The notes: generated by a model from the sequence alone, not told the origin. Positions 1-8,735 are shown, counted from the first letter of the stretch. The stretch: 64,000 nucleotides of DNA from Ga0077560 sp046330435 (GCA_046330435.1 JAXLST010000008.1:191627-255626); one strand, 5' to 3'. Program-made: numbers and translations.

Positions 1-964
1 CCCGCAGGCGGGTGAGGAGGTCCTCCGCCTCCGCCGCGCCGATGCGGTCGTGGTGGAAGAAGGTGACGCGGCCGCCGGGCTGCACCGCCCGGGTCTCGGG
101 CTTGGCCATGTCGTGCAGGAGGGCGGCGACCACGAGCCCCTGCCCGCGGGTGAGGCCGTCCGCCAGCGGCTCCGCCAGCAGGGCCGCGAGCCGGGGCGCG
201 TCGCCGCGGAACACCGGCCCGGGGTCGGCGGCCAGGCGGCAGGCGTGCTCCACCACCTCGAGCGTGTGCCCCAGCACGTCCTTGTGGTGGTAGTCGTTCT
301 GCTCCATCCCGCGGGCGGCCTCCAGCTGCGGGACCAGCACCCCGAGCCCGCCCAGGTCGTCCAGCAGCTCCAGGGCGCGCCACGCGGTGGGCGACTGGGC
401 CATCCGGAACAGCTCGTCGCGCAGGCGCTCCGGGCTCGAGCCCCACAGGGTGGGCGCCGCCTCGCGGGCCAGGCGCACCGTTGCCGGGTCGAGGGCGAAG
501 CCGGTCTGGTCGGCGATGCGCGCCGCCCGCAGCACCCGGACCGGGTCGGCCGTGAACGCGGCGGGCCCCACGGCGCGCAGGACCCGGGCGGCGGTGTCGG
601 CGCGGCCGCCGTGCGGGTCCACGAGCTCCGCCGGGCCGGTCACCGGCAGCGCCATGGCGTTCACCGACAGGTCGCGGCGGGACAGGTCCTCGGCCAGGTC
701 CCCGCCCTGCAACGGGGTGATGTCGACGGTGTAGGGCAGGTCGCCGCCCAGGATGCGCCAGGCGCCGAACTCGGCCGACAACGGGAACCGGCCCGCGCCG
801 CGGGACCGCGCGAACGTCCGGGCCATCGCCGCGGCGTCGCCGCGCACGGCCAGGTCCACGTCCGCGACCGGCCGTCCCAGCAGGGCGTCGCGCAGGCATC
901 CGCCCACGATCCACACGCCGTCGCCCAGGCCGGCGAGCGGCGCCCGGAGGTCCTCCAGGCTCAC
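1..964 (-). CDS. CCA tRNA nucleotidyltransferase / poly(A) polymerase family, HD-domain type (3' end outside window)
   Basis: The N-terminal 321 codons are present and the C terminus lies beyond the window edge. The product adds CCA (or A) to RNA 3' ends. Visible family marks, in order, are the nucleotidyltransferase signature GGCLRDALLGRP followed by the metal-binding DVDLAV, the RRDLSVNAMA motif, the DPVRVLRAARIA segment of the neck region, and an HD phosphohydrolase domain with HHKD and LLHDMAKPE near residues 260-310. The GTG start overlaps the alr stop as GTGA, so translation is probably coupled. The tRNA gene at the other end of the window lacks an encoded CCA, which agrees with a need for such an enzyme. 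Whether it is a CCA-adding enzyme or a poly(A) polymerase cannot be settled from this fragment. Confidence 0.9.
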   Translation of the reverse strand, partial: MSLEDLRAPLAGLGDGVWIVGGCLRDALLGRPVADVDLAVRGDAAAMARTFARSRGAGRFPLSAEFGAWRILGGDLPYTVDITPLQGGDLAEDLSRRDLSVNAMALPVTGPAELVDPHGGRADTAARVLRAVGPAAFTADPVRVLRAARIADQTGFALDPATVRLAREAAPTLWGSSPERLRDELFRMAQSPTAWRALELLDDLGGLGVLVPQLEAARGMEQNDYHHKDVLGHTLEVVEHACRLAADPGPVFRGDAPRLAALLAEPLADGLTRGQGLVVAALLHDMAKPETRAVQPGGRVTFFHHDRIGAAEAEDLLTRLR

Positions 965-2070
965 TCCACCGGGACCCTGGGGATGCGCCGGCCCACGCCG
1001 CACACCACCTCGTAGCTGATCGTGCCGCGCAGGCCCGCCAGCTCCTCGGCGGTGATGCGCTCGTCGCCGTCGGCGCCCATCAGCACCACGGGGGCCCCGA
1101 CCTCCTCGGTGCTCTCCGGGCCGAGGTCGACGGTGAGCTGGTCCATGGAGACGGTCCCCACGACGGGCACGCGCCGGCCGGCCACCAGGACGTGCGCGCG
1201 GTTGCCGAGGCACCGGGCGTAGCCGTCGGCGTACCCCACCGGCACCAGGCCGATGCGCGTGCCGCGGGCCGCCCGCCAGGTGCGCCCGTACCCCACGCTG
1301 TCGCGGGAGTGGACCGTCTTGATGCTGGCGACGGCCGACATCCAGGTCATGACCGGCCGCAGGCCGCGGGCGACCGGGTCGTCGCCGAACGGCGAGCACC
1401 CGTACAGGGCGATGCCGCAGCGCACCATGTCGAGGCGGGCGTCGGCCTCGCGCAGGGCTGCGGCGGAGTTGGCCGCGTGCACCAGCGCGTCCGGGAACCG
1501 CTCCTTGACCTGCCGCACGGTCGAGCGGAACCGGATGAGCTGCTCGCGCATGAAGCCGGCGTTCGGCCCCTCGGTCTCGTCGGCGGTCGCGAAGTGCGTC
1601 ATCACCCCGGTCACGGGGGCGCCCAGTGACGCGGCGAGCCCCGCGAGGCCCGGCACGTCGGCGGGGACGGCGCCCAGGCGGCCCATCCCCGTGTCGACCT
1701 TGATGTGGATGCCCGGCACCCCGGCGGCGACGGCGGCGCGCAGCCCAGGCTCCGCCCAGGCGGCCACCTCCGCCCGCGCGGCGGCGGCCCGCGCCCACTC
1801 CCCGCCGGTGATGGGCCCCAGCACCAGCACGGGCGCCTCCACGCCGCCCTCGCGCAGCTCCTCGGCCTCGCCGGCGGTGTGGACGCCCAGCCACGTGGCC
1901 CCGCCCTCCAGGGCGGCGCGCGCCGACGCAACGGCCCCGTGGCCGTAGCCGTCCGCCTTCACGACCGCCATGAGCCGGGCGGGGCCGGCGGCACCGGCCA
2001 ACAGCCGCGCGTTGTGGCGCAGGGCCTCAAGGTCCACGCGGGCGTGGGCGCGCTCGGGGGTGGTGGTCAT
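961..2070 (-). CDS. alr: Alanine racemase
   Basis: This PLP enzyme interconverts L- and D-alanine for peptidoglycan. The 369-residue length is normal for the family. The PLP lysine lies in the N-terminal motif AVVKADGYGHGA (about residues 35-46). The catalytic tyrosine from the C-terminal beta domain is in SVGYGRTWR, and the CGIALYGCSP segment lies at the barrel end. The ATG overlaps the stop of the upstream NAD(P)HX repair gene (ATGA), and the stop overlaps the start of the CCA/poly(A) polymerase gene. It belongs to the rplM-to-alr cell-envelope unit. Identification is secure. Confidence 0.96.
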   Translation of the reverse strand: MTTTPERAHARVDLEALRHNARLLAGAAGPARLMAVVKADGYGHGAVASARAALEGGATWLGVHTAGEAEELREGGVEAPVLVLGPITGGEWARAAAARAEVAAWAEPGLRAAVAAGVPGIHIKVDTGMGRLGAVPADVPGLAGLAASLGAPVTGVMTHFATADETEGPNAGFMREQLIRFRSTVRQVKERFPDALVHAANSAAALREADARLDMVRCGIALYGCSPFGDDPVARGLRPVMTWMSAVASIKTVHSRDSVGYGRTWRAARGTRIGLVPVGYADGYARCLGNRAHVLVAGRRVPVVGTVSMDQLTVDLGPESTEEVGAPVVLMGADGDERITAEELAGLRGTISYEVVCGVGRRIPRVPVE

Positions 2071-3620
2071 GCGGCCTCCGCGCGCAGGGCGGTCATGGTC
2101 CCGGGGAGCGCGTCCAGCAGGTCGCCGGCGATCATCCCGTCGCCGCGGGCCGCCCGGTCGCCGGCCGCCGCGTGGAGGGCGACGGCCGCGGCCGCCGCCA
2201 CGGTGGGCGCGAGACCCTTCGCCAGCGCGGCGGCGACGATGCCGGTGAGGACGTCGCCGCTCCCGGCGGTCGAGAGCGAGGGCCCGCCGCCCGCGGCCAC
2301 CAGCTGAACACCCGACGGGTCGGCGACGATGGTCCCCGGGACCTTGAGCACCACGGTCGCGCCGGTGCGGCGCGCGAGCTCGGCGGCCGCGGACCGGCGC
2401 GCCGCCTCCACGTTGCGGCGCTCCCACCCCAGCAGGCGGGCCGCCTCCCCGGCGTGCGGGGTGATGACGGTGGCGCCGCGCCCCGCCAGGACCTCGGGCT
2501 CGGCGCCCAGGTGCCACAGGCCGTCGGCGTCCAGCACCAGCGGCAGCTGGGAGCCGCGGAGCACCCCGTGCACCGCCGCCGTCGTCGCCTCCGCCCTGCC
2601 GAGGCCCGGCCCCAGGGCGATCGCCGACACCCGCCCGGCCTCGCGCAGCACGTCCTCCACCGAGGCGGCGCACAGGTGGCCGTCCTCGTGGGCGACCGGG
2701 GCGCACATCACCTCGAGCATCAGCGGCGCCATGAGCGGCTGCACGGGCTCCGGGACGGCGGCCACGGTGAGTCCGGCACCCGCCCGCAGCGTTGCGAGGG
2801 ACGCCAGCACGCCGGCGCCCGTCATGCCGGGCGCGCCCGCCACCACCAGCACGGCGCCCGCCCCGTACTTCTCCCCCGCAGCCGCCTTCGGCGGGATGGC
2901 GGTGGCCGCCGCGGCGGGCAGCAGCCAGGCCGCCGGGTCGGAGGTGACGGCCGTGGGGATGCCGATGTCGAGCACCTCGACGCATCCCGCCAGCCCCCGG
3001 CCGGGGGCGACGTGCAGGCCCACCTTGTCGCCGTGGAAGGTCAGCGTGAGGTCCGCACGCACCGCGGAGCCGGCCGCCTCGCCCGTGTCCGCGTCGACGC
3101 CGGTGGGGACGTCCAGCGCGACCACCGGTCCCGGCCAGCCGCGTGCCCAGTCGGTCATCGCCGCGATCTCCGGCCGCGGGGCGCCGCGCGTGCCCGTCCC
3201 CAGGATCGCATCGACCAGGACCCCGTCGGGCGACCGCAGCGTGCCGGCGTCGAACGGGCGCAGGGACACGCCCAGGCCCAGCGCGATGTTGCTCATCACG
3301 TGGCCGTCCTGCGTGGACGGCGGGGTGCCGTCCGGGGACATCACCTCGACGCGCATCCCCGCCTCGGCGAGGTGGCGCGCGACGACCATGCCGTCCCCGC
3401 CGTTGTTGCCCCTGCCCACCAGCACCACCGCCCGCCCCGCGGACGGGTACGCGGCGCGGATCGCGCGGGCGCTCTCCAGGCCGGCGCGCTCCATGAGCAG
3501 CAGCGACGGGATGCCGTGGCGGGCGGTCGCCCGCGCGTCGGCGGCGCGCGTCGCCGCGCCCTCGAAGAGCGGGGTGCAGTGCGGGACCGGCGAGGGGACC
3601 CGTGACCGGGCGGTCGGCAT
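2067..3620 (-). CDS. nnr: Bifunctional NAD(P)HX epimerase / ADP-dependent NAD(P)HX dehydratase
   Basis: This protein repairs hydrated NAD(P)H. The N-terminal YjeF_N epimerase domain (about residues 15-215) shows GRGNNGGDGMVVARHL. The C-terminal ribokinase-like dehydratase domain (about 230-510) shows VVAGAPGMTGAGVLAS, TPHAGEAARLLG and the catalytic-loop motif STAGSGDVLTGIVAA. The 517-residue length fits the fused bacterial form. The ATG at the 5' end gives a short N-terminal extension before the first domain, so a slightly later start is possible. The 3' end overlaps alr by four bases, an association common in bacteria. Confidence 0.94.
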   Translation of the reverse strand: MPTARSRVPSPVPHCTPLFEGAATRAADARATARHGIPSLLLMERAGLESARAIRAAYPSAGRAVVLVGRGNNGGDGMVVARHLAEAGMRVEVMSPDGTPPSTQDGHVMSNIALGLGVSLRPFDAGTLRSPDGVLVDAILGTGTRGAPRPEIAAMTDWARGWPGPVVALDVPTGVDADTGEAAGSAVRADLTLTFHGDKVGLHVAPGRGLAGCVEVLDIGIPTAVTSDPAAWLLPAAAATAIPPKAAAGEKYGAGAVLVVAGAPGMTGAGVLASLATLRAGAGLTVAAVPEPVQPLMAPLMLEVMCAPVAHEDGHLCAASVEDVLREAGRVSAIALGPGLGRAEATTAAVHGVLRGSQLPLVLDADGLWHLGAEPEVLAGRGATVITPHAGEAARLLGWERRNVEAARRSAAAELARRTGATVVLKVPGTIVADPSGVQLVAAGGGPSLSTAGSGDVLTGIVAAALAKGLAPTVAAAAAVALHAAAGDRAARGDGMIAGDLLDALPGTMTALRAEAA

Positions 3621-3649
3621 GCCCGGATCCTACGGCCCCGGAAGGACGG

Positions 3650-4015
3650 TCAGTCCTGGACGACCGCCACGGCCGCCGCCATCCCGCGGCTGTGGGTGAG
3701 CGACACGGCGATGTCCGTCACGCCGAGGTCGTCCGCACGCTGCAGGTAGCGGCCGTGCAGCACGATCGTGGGCGCGCCGCGGCCGCGCACGACCTCCACC
3801 TCGCGCCAGCGCGTCATGCCGATGCCCAGGGCCTTCCCCACCGCCTCCTTCGCGGCGAAGCGCGCGGCGAAGTGCTGCGGCGGGAAGGCCTTGGACGCGC
3901 AGTACGCGGCCTCGGCCTCCGTGAAGCACCGCTCCGCGAACCGGGGGCGGCGCTCGAGGGCCGCGGCGATGCGGTCGATCTCGATCAGGTCCAGCCCGAT
4001 CCCGATGACGCCCAT
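3650..4015 (-). CDS. acpS: Holo-[acyl-carrier-protein] synthase
   Basis: AcpS transfers 4'-phosphopantetheine from CoA to acyl carrier protein, activating fatty-acid synthesis. At 121 residues it is typical. Family marks are the N-terminal GIGLDLIEIDRI, with the metal-binding Asp, and FAARFAAKEAVGKALG, with the catalytic Glu-Ala-x-x-Lys stretch. VSLTHSRGMAAAVAV forms the C-terminal strand. It sits 16 bp after glmS and about 30 bp before the NAD(P)HX repair gene, inside the same leftward unit. Confidence 0.95.
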   Translation of the reverse strand: MGVIGIGLDLIEIDRIAAALERRPRFAERCFTEAEAAYCASKAFPPQHFAARFAAKEAVGKALGIGMTRWREVEVVRGRGAPTIVLHGRYLQRADDLGVTDIAVSLTHSRGMAAAVAVVQD

Positions 4016-4031
4016 CGCCGCGGCCCCCCGG

Positions 4032-5876
4032 CTACTCGACGGTGACGGTCTTCGCCAGGTTCCGCGGCTGGTCGACGTTGAGGCCGCGGATCGAGGCGAT
4101 CTCGTACGCGAACAGCTGCAGCGGGACCAGGGCGGTGACGGGCGACAGCAGGGCCGGCGTCTTCGGCGCCCACAGGACGTCGTCGACGTGCGTGCCGATC
4201 TCCTGGTTGCCCTCCGTGGCGACGGCGATCACGCGCGCGCCTCGGGCCTTCACCTCCTGGATGTTCGACACGACCTTGTCGAACACGTGCCCGTCGGTGG
4301 CGACCACCACCACCGGGGAGCCCTCGTCCAGCAGGGCGATGGGACCGTGCTTCATCTCGCCCGCCGGGTACGCCTCGGTGGGGATGTAGCTGATCTCCTT
4401 GAGCTTCAGCGCGCCCTCGAAGCACACCGGCACGCCCACGTGGCGCCCGAGGTACAGGAAGAACGGCCGCTCCGCATACTTCTCGGCGACGGTGCGGACG
4501 TCGGCCGGGGCACCGGACTCCAGGTACGCCTCGATGGCGTCCGGCAGGCGGCGCAGCTCCTCCGCCAGGTCGATGGCGCCGGGCTGGGTGAGCGCCCACT
4601 TGAGGCGGCCCAGCTTCACCGCCAGCAGGGCGAGGGCCATGATCTGGGCGGTGTGGCTCTTGGTGGCGGCAACGCCGATCTCCAGGCCCGCCCGGGTGTA
4701 CAGCACGCCGTCGGCGTCGCGGGTGGCCTGCGAGCCCATGATGTTGGTGAGGGCCACCACGTGGGCGCCGCGCTCGCGGGCGACGCGCATGGCGGCGAGG
4801 GTGTCGGCGGTCTCACCGCTCTGGGTGATGCCGATCACCAGGTCGCCCGGGCCCGCCAGGCAGGTCCGGTAACGGTACTCGGAGGCCACCTCGCAGTGCA
4901 CCGGCACGCGGGCCCAGTCCTCGATGAGGTACCGGCCCACCAGGCCGGCGTGGTACGAGGTGCCGCACGCCACGATGTGGACGCGCTCGACGCGCGCCAG
5001 GGCGGCGTCGTCCAGGCCGAAGCCCTCCAGGTGCACCGTGCCGTCGGGGCGGATGCGGTCGCCGATGGTGTCCCACAGCGCGGCGGGCTGCTCGTGGATC
5101 TCCTTGAGCATGAAGGTCTCGTAGCCGCCCTTCTCGGCGGCGTCCTCGTCCAGGTCCACCCGCTCGGAGTGGCGCTCCAGCTGCTCGCCGGCGGCGTTGA
5201 GGATGGTGGTGGAGCCCGGCTCGATCACGACCACCTCGTGGTCGTTGATGAGGACCACGTCGCGGGTCTCGCGCAGGAACGCCGGGATCGCGGACGCCAG
5301 GAACCGCTCGCCGTCGCCCTCGCCGATCACCAGCGGGCACTCGTGGCGGGTGCCGACCAGCTTGCCCGGCTCGTCGGCGTGAAGCGCGACGAACGCGTAG
5401 TGGCCCTCGAGCTTCGGGAGGATCGCCTGCACGGCCGCCACCAGGTCGCCCTGGTAGTGCTGGGCGATGAGGTGCGGCAGCACCTCGGTGTCGGTCTCGC
5501 TGTGGAACACCACGCCGGACTCCTGCAGCTGGTGCCGCAGCTCCACGTAGTTCTCGATGATGCCGTTCATCACCACGGCGACCTTCCCGTCACCGGAGCG
5601 GTGCGGGTGGCAGTTGGCCTCGGTCACGCGGCCGTGGGTGGCCCAGCGGGTGTGCCCCAGGCCGGTCGTGGCGCCCGCGGCGCCGTTCATGTCCGCCGCC
5701 GCCTCGCGGAGCTTCGCGAGGTTGCCGACGGCCCGCACGGTCGCGAAACCGTCGCCGTCGTCCTCCAGCAGCGTGAACCCCGCGGAGTCGTAGCCGCGGT
5801 ACTCCAGGCGCTCCAGGCCCTGGACGATCAGCTCACGACAGGCGCGCCCGCCGACGTAGCCGATGATCCCGCACAT
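4032..5876 (-). CDS. glmS: Glutamine-fructose-6-phosphate aminotransferase (isomerizing)
   Basis: This is the first step of UDP-GlcNAc synthesis: fructose-6-P plus glutamine gives glucosamine-6-P. The start is the ATG followed by CGIIGYVG, which makes Cys2 the N-terminal nucleophile after Met removal. The glutaminase domain shows RLEYRGYDSAG and GLGHTRWATHG. Two SIS domains follow, with ACGTSYHAG, SQSGETADT and EISYIPTEAYPAGEMKHGP. The C terminus NLAKTVTVE is the classic ending. Length is 614 residues. It lies 14 bp after glmM, so the two pathway steps are co-transcribed. No glmS ribozyme is visible in the short spacer. Confidence 0.98.
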   Translation of the reverse strand: MCGIIGYVGGRACRELIVQGLERLEYRGYDSAGFTLLEDDGDGFATVRAVGNLAKLREAAADMNGAAGATTGLGHTRWATHGRVTEANCHPHRSGDGKVAVVMNGIIENYVELRHQLQESGVVFHSETDTEVLPHLIAQHYQGDLVAAVQAILPKLEGHYAFVALHADEPGKLVGTRHECPLVIGEGDGERFLASAIPAFLRETRDVVLINDHEVVVIEPGSTTILNAAGEQLERHSERVDLDEDAAEKGGYETFMLKEIHEQPAALWDTIGDRIRPDGTVHLEGFGLDDAALARVERVHIVACGTSYHAGLVGRYLIEDWARVPVHCEVASEYRYRTCLAGPGDLVIGITQSGETADTLAAMRVARERGAHVVALTNIMGSQATRDADGVLYTRAGLEIGVAATKSHTAQIMALALLAVKLGRLKWALTQPGAIDLAEELRRLPDAIEAYLESGAPADVRTVAEKYAERPFFLYLGRHVGVPVCFEGALKLKEISYIPTEAYPAGEMKHGPIALLDEGSPVVVVATDGHVFDKVVSNIQEVKARGARVIAVATEGNQEIGTHVDDVLWAPKTPALLSPVTALVPLQLFAYEIASIRGLNVDQPRNLAKTVTVE

Positions 5877-5890
5877 GCCTCACCCCCGGG

Positions 5891-7330
5891 TCAGGTGCCG
5901 GCCGGGTCCCCGAGCCGCGACTGCGCGGCACCGGCGATCCGTTCACACCACCGATCGCAATCCTCGGTCGTGGGCGCCTCGACCATCACGCGGATGAGCG
6001 GCTCGGTGCCCGACGCGCGCACAACGACGCGCCCATCGTCACCGAACTCGGCCTCGAACGCCCTGACCTCCTCCCACACCTCGTCGGCCTGCGCGAGCTC
6101 GGACTTTCGCGCGCTGCGCACCCCGACGAGTTTCTGCGGCAGCCGTTGTACCACCGAGGCCGCCGCGGACAGGTCCTCGCCGGTTTCCACCAGGGCCTTC
6201 AGCAGCATCAGCGCGGCACCCAGGCCGTCGCCGGTGGGGCCGGACCGCAGGTTGATGAGGTGGCCGCTCTGCTCGCCGCCCAGCACGTACCCGCCGCGCT
6301 TCATCTCCTCCAGCACGTAGCGGTCGCCCACGTCCGTCCACCGCACCTCGATGCCGTGCGAGGTCATCGCGCGGCGGAAGCCGAGGTTGGTCATCGTGGT
6401 GGTGACCACCGCGTCGCCGGCGAGGTGGCCGGCACGGCGAAGCGACAGGGCCAGGATGGCGAGGATCTGGTCGCCGTCGACGACCGCCCCGGTCCGGTCG
6501 ACCGCCAGGACCCGGTCGCCGTCGCCGTCGAAGGCGAGGCCCAGGTCGTGGCCGCCGGAGACGACGGCCTCCTGCAGCGACCCCAGGTGGGTCGAGCCGC
6601 AACCCTCGTTGATGTTCACCCCGTCCGGCTCCGCGTGGATCACGGTGAGCCGCGCCCCGAGGCGGCGCAGCACCTCCGGCGCCGTCTCCGACGTGGCGCC
6701 GTTGGCGCAGTCGGCGACGATGGACAGCGAGGACAGGTCCGGCGCGTGGCGCTCGATGAGCGAGGTCACGTACGCCTCAACGGCGTCGTCCACGGCGTGG
6801 GCGATGCCGAGCCCGCCGCCCTCGGGGCGGCCGTCGGGCGGCGTGTGGATCGCGGCCTCCACCCGGGACTCCGCGTCGTCGGCGAGCTTGAAGCCGTCCG
6901 GCCCGATGAGCTTGATGCCGTTGTCCGGGAACGGGTTGTGCGAGGCGCTGATCACCGCGCCGGCGGCGGCGCCGAGGCGCGGCACGGCCTCCGCGATCGC
7001 GGGCGTCGGCAGCACGCCCAGCAGCAGGACGTCCGCGCCCGCGGAGCTGAGCCCCGCGGCGAGTGCGGCCTCGAGCATCTGGCCGCTGCGCCGCGTGTCG
7101 CGGCCGATGGCGACGGCCGCGTGCGGCGGGAGGCCGGACCCGAGGGCCCGGCCGATGGCGACCGCCAGCTCCGGGGTGAGATCGCGGTTCGCGACCCCCC
7201 GGACGCCGTCGGTACCGAAGAGCTTCCTGACGGGAGCCTCGCTCAGCGGGTGAACGAGGGGGTCAGCGCTTCGAGAACTGCGGACGCTTCCGGGCGCCCT
7301 TGAGGCCGGCCTTCTTGCGCTCCTTCTCAC
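5891..7330 (-). CDS. glmM: Phosphoglucosamine mutase; translation start unresolved
   Basis: GlmM converts glucosamine-6-P to glucosamine-1-P. The protein has the N-terminal KLFGTDGVRG, the phosphoserine loop ISASHNPFPDNGIK, the metal loop FDGDGDR and the C-terminal phosphate-binding RASGTEPLIRV. Homologous sequence begins at the Val-Arg-Lys-Leu-Phe segment (about 7231), which gives about 446 residues, the usual family length. That Val is GTC, and no ATG, GTG or TTG lies in frame between it and the rpsI stop. The only canonical in-frame start is the GTG at 7330-7328, inside rpsI, which adds 33 residues and overlaps rpsI by 68 nt. A CTG at 7246-7244 is another option. The coordinate given is the canonical-start option. 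Function is secure; the start is not. Confidence 0.92.
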   Translation of the reverse strand: MRRSARRPASRAPGSVRSSRSADPLVHPLSEAPVRKLFGTDGVRGVANRDLTPELAVAIGRALGSGLPPHAAVAIGRDTRRSGQMLEAALAAGLSSAGADVLLLGVLPTPAIAEAVPRLGAAAGAVISASHNPFPDNGIKLIGPDGFKLADDAESRVEAAIHTPPDGRPEGGGLGIAHAVDDAVEAYVTSLIERHAPDLSSLSIVADCANGATSETAPEVLRRLGARLTVIHAEPDGVNINEGCGSTHLGSLQEAVVSGGHDLGLAFDGDGDRVLAVDRTGAVVDGDQILAILALSLRRAGHLAGDAVVTTTMTNLGFRRAMTSHGIEVRWTDVGDRYVLEEMKRGGYVLGGEQSGHLINLRSGPTGDGLGAALMLLKALVETGEDLSAAASVVQRLPQKLVGVRSARKSELAQADEVWEEVRAFEAEFGDDGRVVVRASGTEPLIRVMVEAPTTEDCDRWCERIAGAAQSRLGDPAGT

Positions 7331-7664
7331 GCGCGTCGCGGGTGAGGAGGCCTTCCTTCTTCAGCTCGGGGCGCAGGTTCTCGTCGGCGACGCAGAGCGC
7401 ACGGGCGATGCCGTGGCGCAGGGCGCCGGCCTGGCCGGACGGGCCGCCGCCGTGCAGGCGGGCGATCACGTCGTAGGTGCCCTCCGTGCCGCTGGCGGTG
7501 AGGGCCCGCAGGGCGGTCGTCACCAGGACCTTGCGGCCGAAGTACTCGTCGGCCGGGCGGCCGTTGCACAGCACCTTGCCCTCGCCCGGGGCGAGGATCA
7601 CGCGCGCGACAGAGGTCTTGCGCTTGCCCGTGGCCGTGAACCGGCCGAGCTTGTCCGTCTTCAT
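7263..7664 (-). CDS. rpsI: 30S ribosomal protein S9
   Basis: S9 binds the head of the small subunit, and its basic tail reaches the P-site tRNA. The protein is 133 residues, with TGKRKTSVARV near the N terminus, FGRKVL in the middle, the glycine-rich GGGPSGQAGALRHGIARAL, and the invariant C-terminal RKRPQFSKR. The ATG overlaps the rplM stop as ATGA, so L13 and S9 are translationally coupled, as is usual for this pair. Confidence 0.98.
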   Translation of the reverse strand: MKTDKLGRFTATGKRKTSVARVILAPGEGKVLCNGRPADEYFGRKVLVTTALRALTASGTEGTYDVIARLHGGGPSGQAGALRHGIARALCVADENLRPELKKEGLLTRDAREKERKKAGLKGARKRPQFSKR

Positions 7665-8113
7665 GCCGACACCTCCGCGGTGCGCGTGAGCCGCAGGGGC
7701 TGCGGGTCCTGTGCCTGGTGCGGGTGCTCGGGGCCCGCGTAGATCTTGAGCTTCATGAGCTGCTTCCGGCCGAGGCGGTTCTTCGGGAGCATGCCGCGGA
7801 CGGCCATGCGGAGGACCTCCTCCGGACGCCGCTCGAGCTGCTCGGCCAGCGTGCGGCTCTTGAGCCCGCCCGGGTAGCCGGAGTGCCGGTAGTAGCGCTT
7901 GTCGGAGAGCTTCTTGCCGGTCACGGCGATGAGCTCGGCGTTGACGACAACCACGAAGTCGCCGGTGTCGGCGTGGCGGGTGAACCACGGCGACCGCTTC
8001 CCGCGGATCGTCTCGGCGATGACGGTGGCGAGGCGGCCCAGGTTCTGGCCGTCGGCATCGACCACCCACCACTGGCGTTCGACGGTTCCGGTCTTGGCGC
8101 TGACGGTCTTCAC
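7661..8113 (-). CDS. rplM: 50S ribosomal protein L13
   Basis: L13 is an early-assembly protein of the large subunit. The GTG start is chosen because the family begins with a short basic segment before WWVVDADGQNLGRLA, and a GGAGGG stands upstream. The open frame extends further 5', but that part is unlike L13. Other marks are GKRSPWFTRHADTGDFVVVVNA, YYRHSGYPGGLK and VRGMLPKNRLGR. The length is 150 residues. It is the first gene of the long leftward unit and has a recognisable promoter and a leader hairpin. Confidence 0.97.
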   Translation of the reverse strand: MKTVSAKTGTVERQWWVVDADGQNLGRLATVIAETIRGKRSPWFTRHADTGDFVVVVNAELIAVTGKKLSDKRYYRHSGYPGGLKSRTLAEQLERRPEEVLRMAVRGMLPKNRLGRKQLMKLKIYAGPEHPHQAQDPQPLRLTRTAEVSA

Positions 8114-8149
8114 GGCGGTTGACGTCCCTCCAGGCGGCGCGGCGAATCC

Positions 8150-8168
8150 GCCCTGCGAGTGGCAGGGC
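8150..8168 (-). promoter_or_regulatory. Leader hairpin in the rplM 5' UTR
   Basis: On the minus strand GCCCTGC and GCAGGGC form a perfect 7-bp stem with a five-base loop. The hairpin lies between the predicted transcription start and the rplM start, about 37 nt before the GTG. Ribosomal operons are often regulated by a leader that mimics rRNA. The hairpin itself is seen in the sequence; an autoregulatory role for L13 is inference. Confidence 0.45.
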
Positions 8169-8177
8169 CGACGTGGG

Positions 8178-8206
8178 AGATTAGGCGAGCGGCACCGCAC
8201 CCGCAA
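8178..8206 (-). promoter_or_regulatory. Sigma70-like promoter of the rplM-rpsI-glmM unit
   Basis: On the minus strand TTGCGG (-35) and TAATCT (-10) are separated by exactly 17 nt, in the divergent gap upstream of rplM. Transcription would start around 8171, leaving a leader of about 58 nt that contains the hairpin above. Confidence 0.6.
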
Positions 8207-8345
8207 GGCCCGGAGGGTCATCCGCCGATCGTCGCGCGCTCTGGATTCGCGGGCGGATCGGCGATAGAACTTGTGGCAATCGTTGCAACAACCGCGCGCC
8301 TGATGTTCCAACGGGCCCAGGGCGCGGGCAGGAGGTACGGGCCCC

Positions 8346-8735
8346 GTGTCCACGGTCAACCGCTGCATCGCCATCGCCGCCCACGGACGGCGCTGCCAGC
8401 AGACGACGTATCGCGGCGGTCCGTACTGCTGGCATCACACCCAGAGCCGCAAGGTGTGGCCGCCCAGCCGCGTGTCCGCCCGGCAGCCCAGGGCCGCCAA
8501 GCCCGTCGCGCCCGCACCCGTCGAGGTGCCGGCCCTGCGGGTCGAGCCGCCGCTGCCGCCCCTGGAGCGCATCTCCCAGGCCCTCACCGACGATCAGCTG
8601 GAGGAACTGGCGGAGTTCCTGTCGGGGCGGTCGTTCGGCACGTTCCGGATCCGGAAGGCCGACGGCGAGGTCGTCGACGCCCGCCCGGACGTCGCACTGC
8701 CGTACCCGCGGGCCCGCCGCAGCGCATCCGCCTGA
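8346..8735 (+). CDS. Small protein with N-terminal Cys/His zinc-binding-type motif, function unknown
   Basis: The protein has 129 residues. The first 35 residues contain RC, GRRC, YC and WHHT, with cysteines near positions 7, 17 and 28 followed by a histidine pair. This spacing recalls small zinc-binding modules of the GxxC...YCxxH type found in bacterial and phage proteins of unknown role. A proline-rich linker (about 45-75) leads to a predicted helical segment, LTDDQLEELAEFLSGRSFG, and a short C-terminal tail. The GTG start has a GGAGG ten bases upstream. It is divergent from rplM. The zinc site is inferred from residue spacing only. Confidence 0.7.
   Translation: MSTVNRCIAIAAHGRRCQQTTYRGGPYCWHHTQSRKVWPPSRVSARQPRAAKPVAPAPVEVPALRVEPPLPPLERISQALTDDQLEELAEFLSGRSFGTFRIRKADGEVVDARPDVALPYPRARRSASA

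Noticed and set aside
5877..5890. glmS ribozyme
   Set aside because: The glmM-glmS spacer is only 14 bases, too short for the ribozyme, which is also not expected in this lineage.
3768..6320. 850-codon rightward open frame across acpS, glmS and glmM
   Set aside because: It is antisense to three certain genes, with His/Arg/Gly-rich composition typical of shadow frames in GC-rich DNA.
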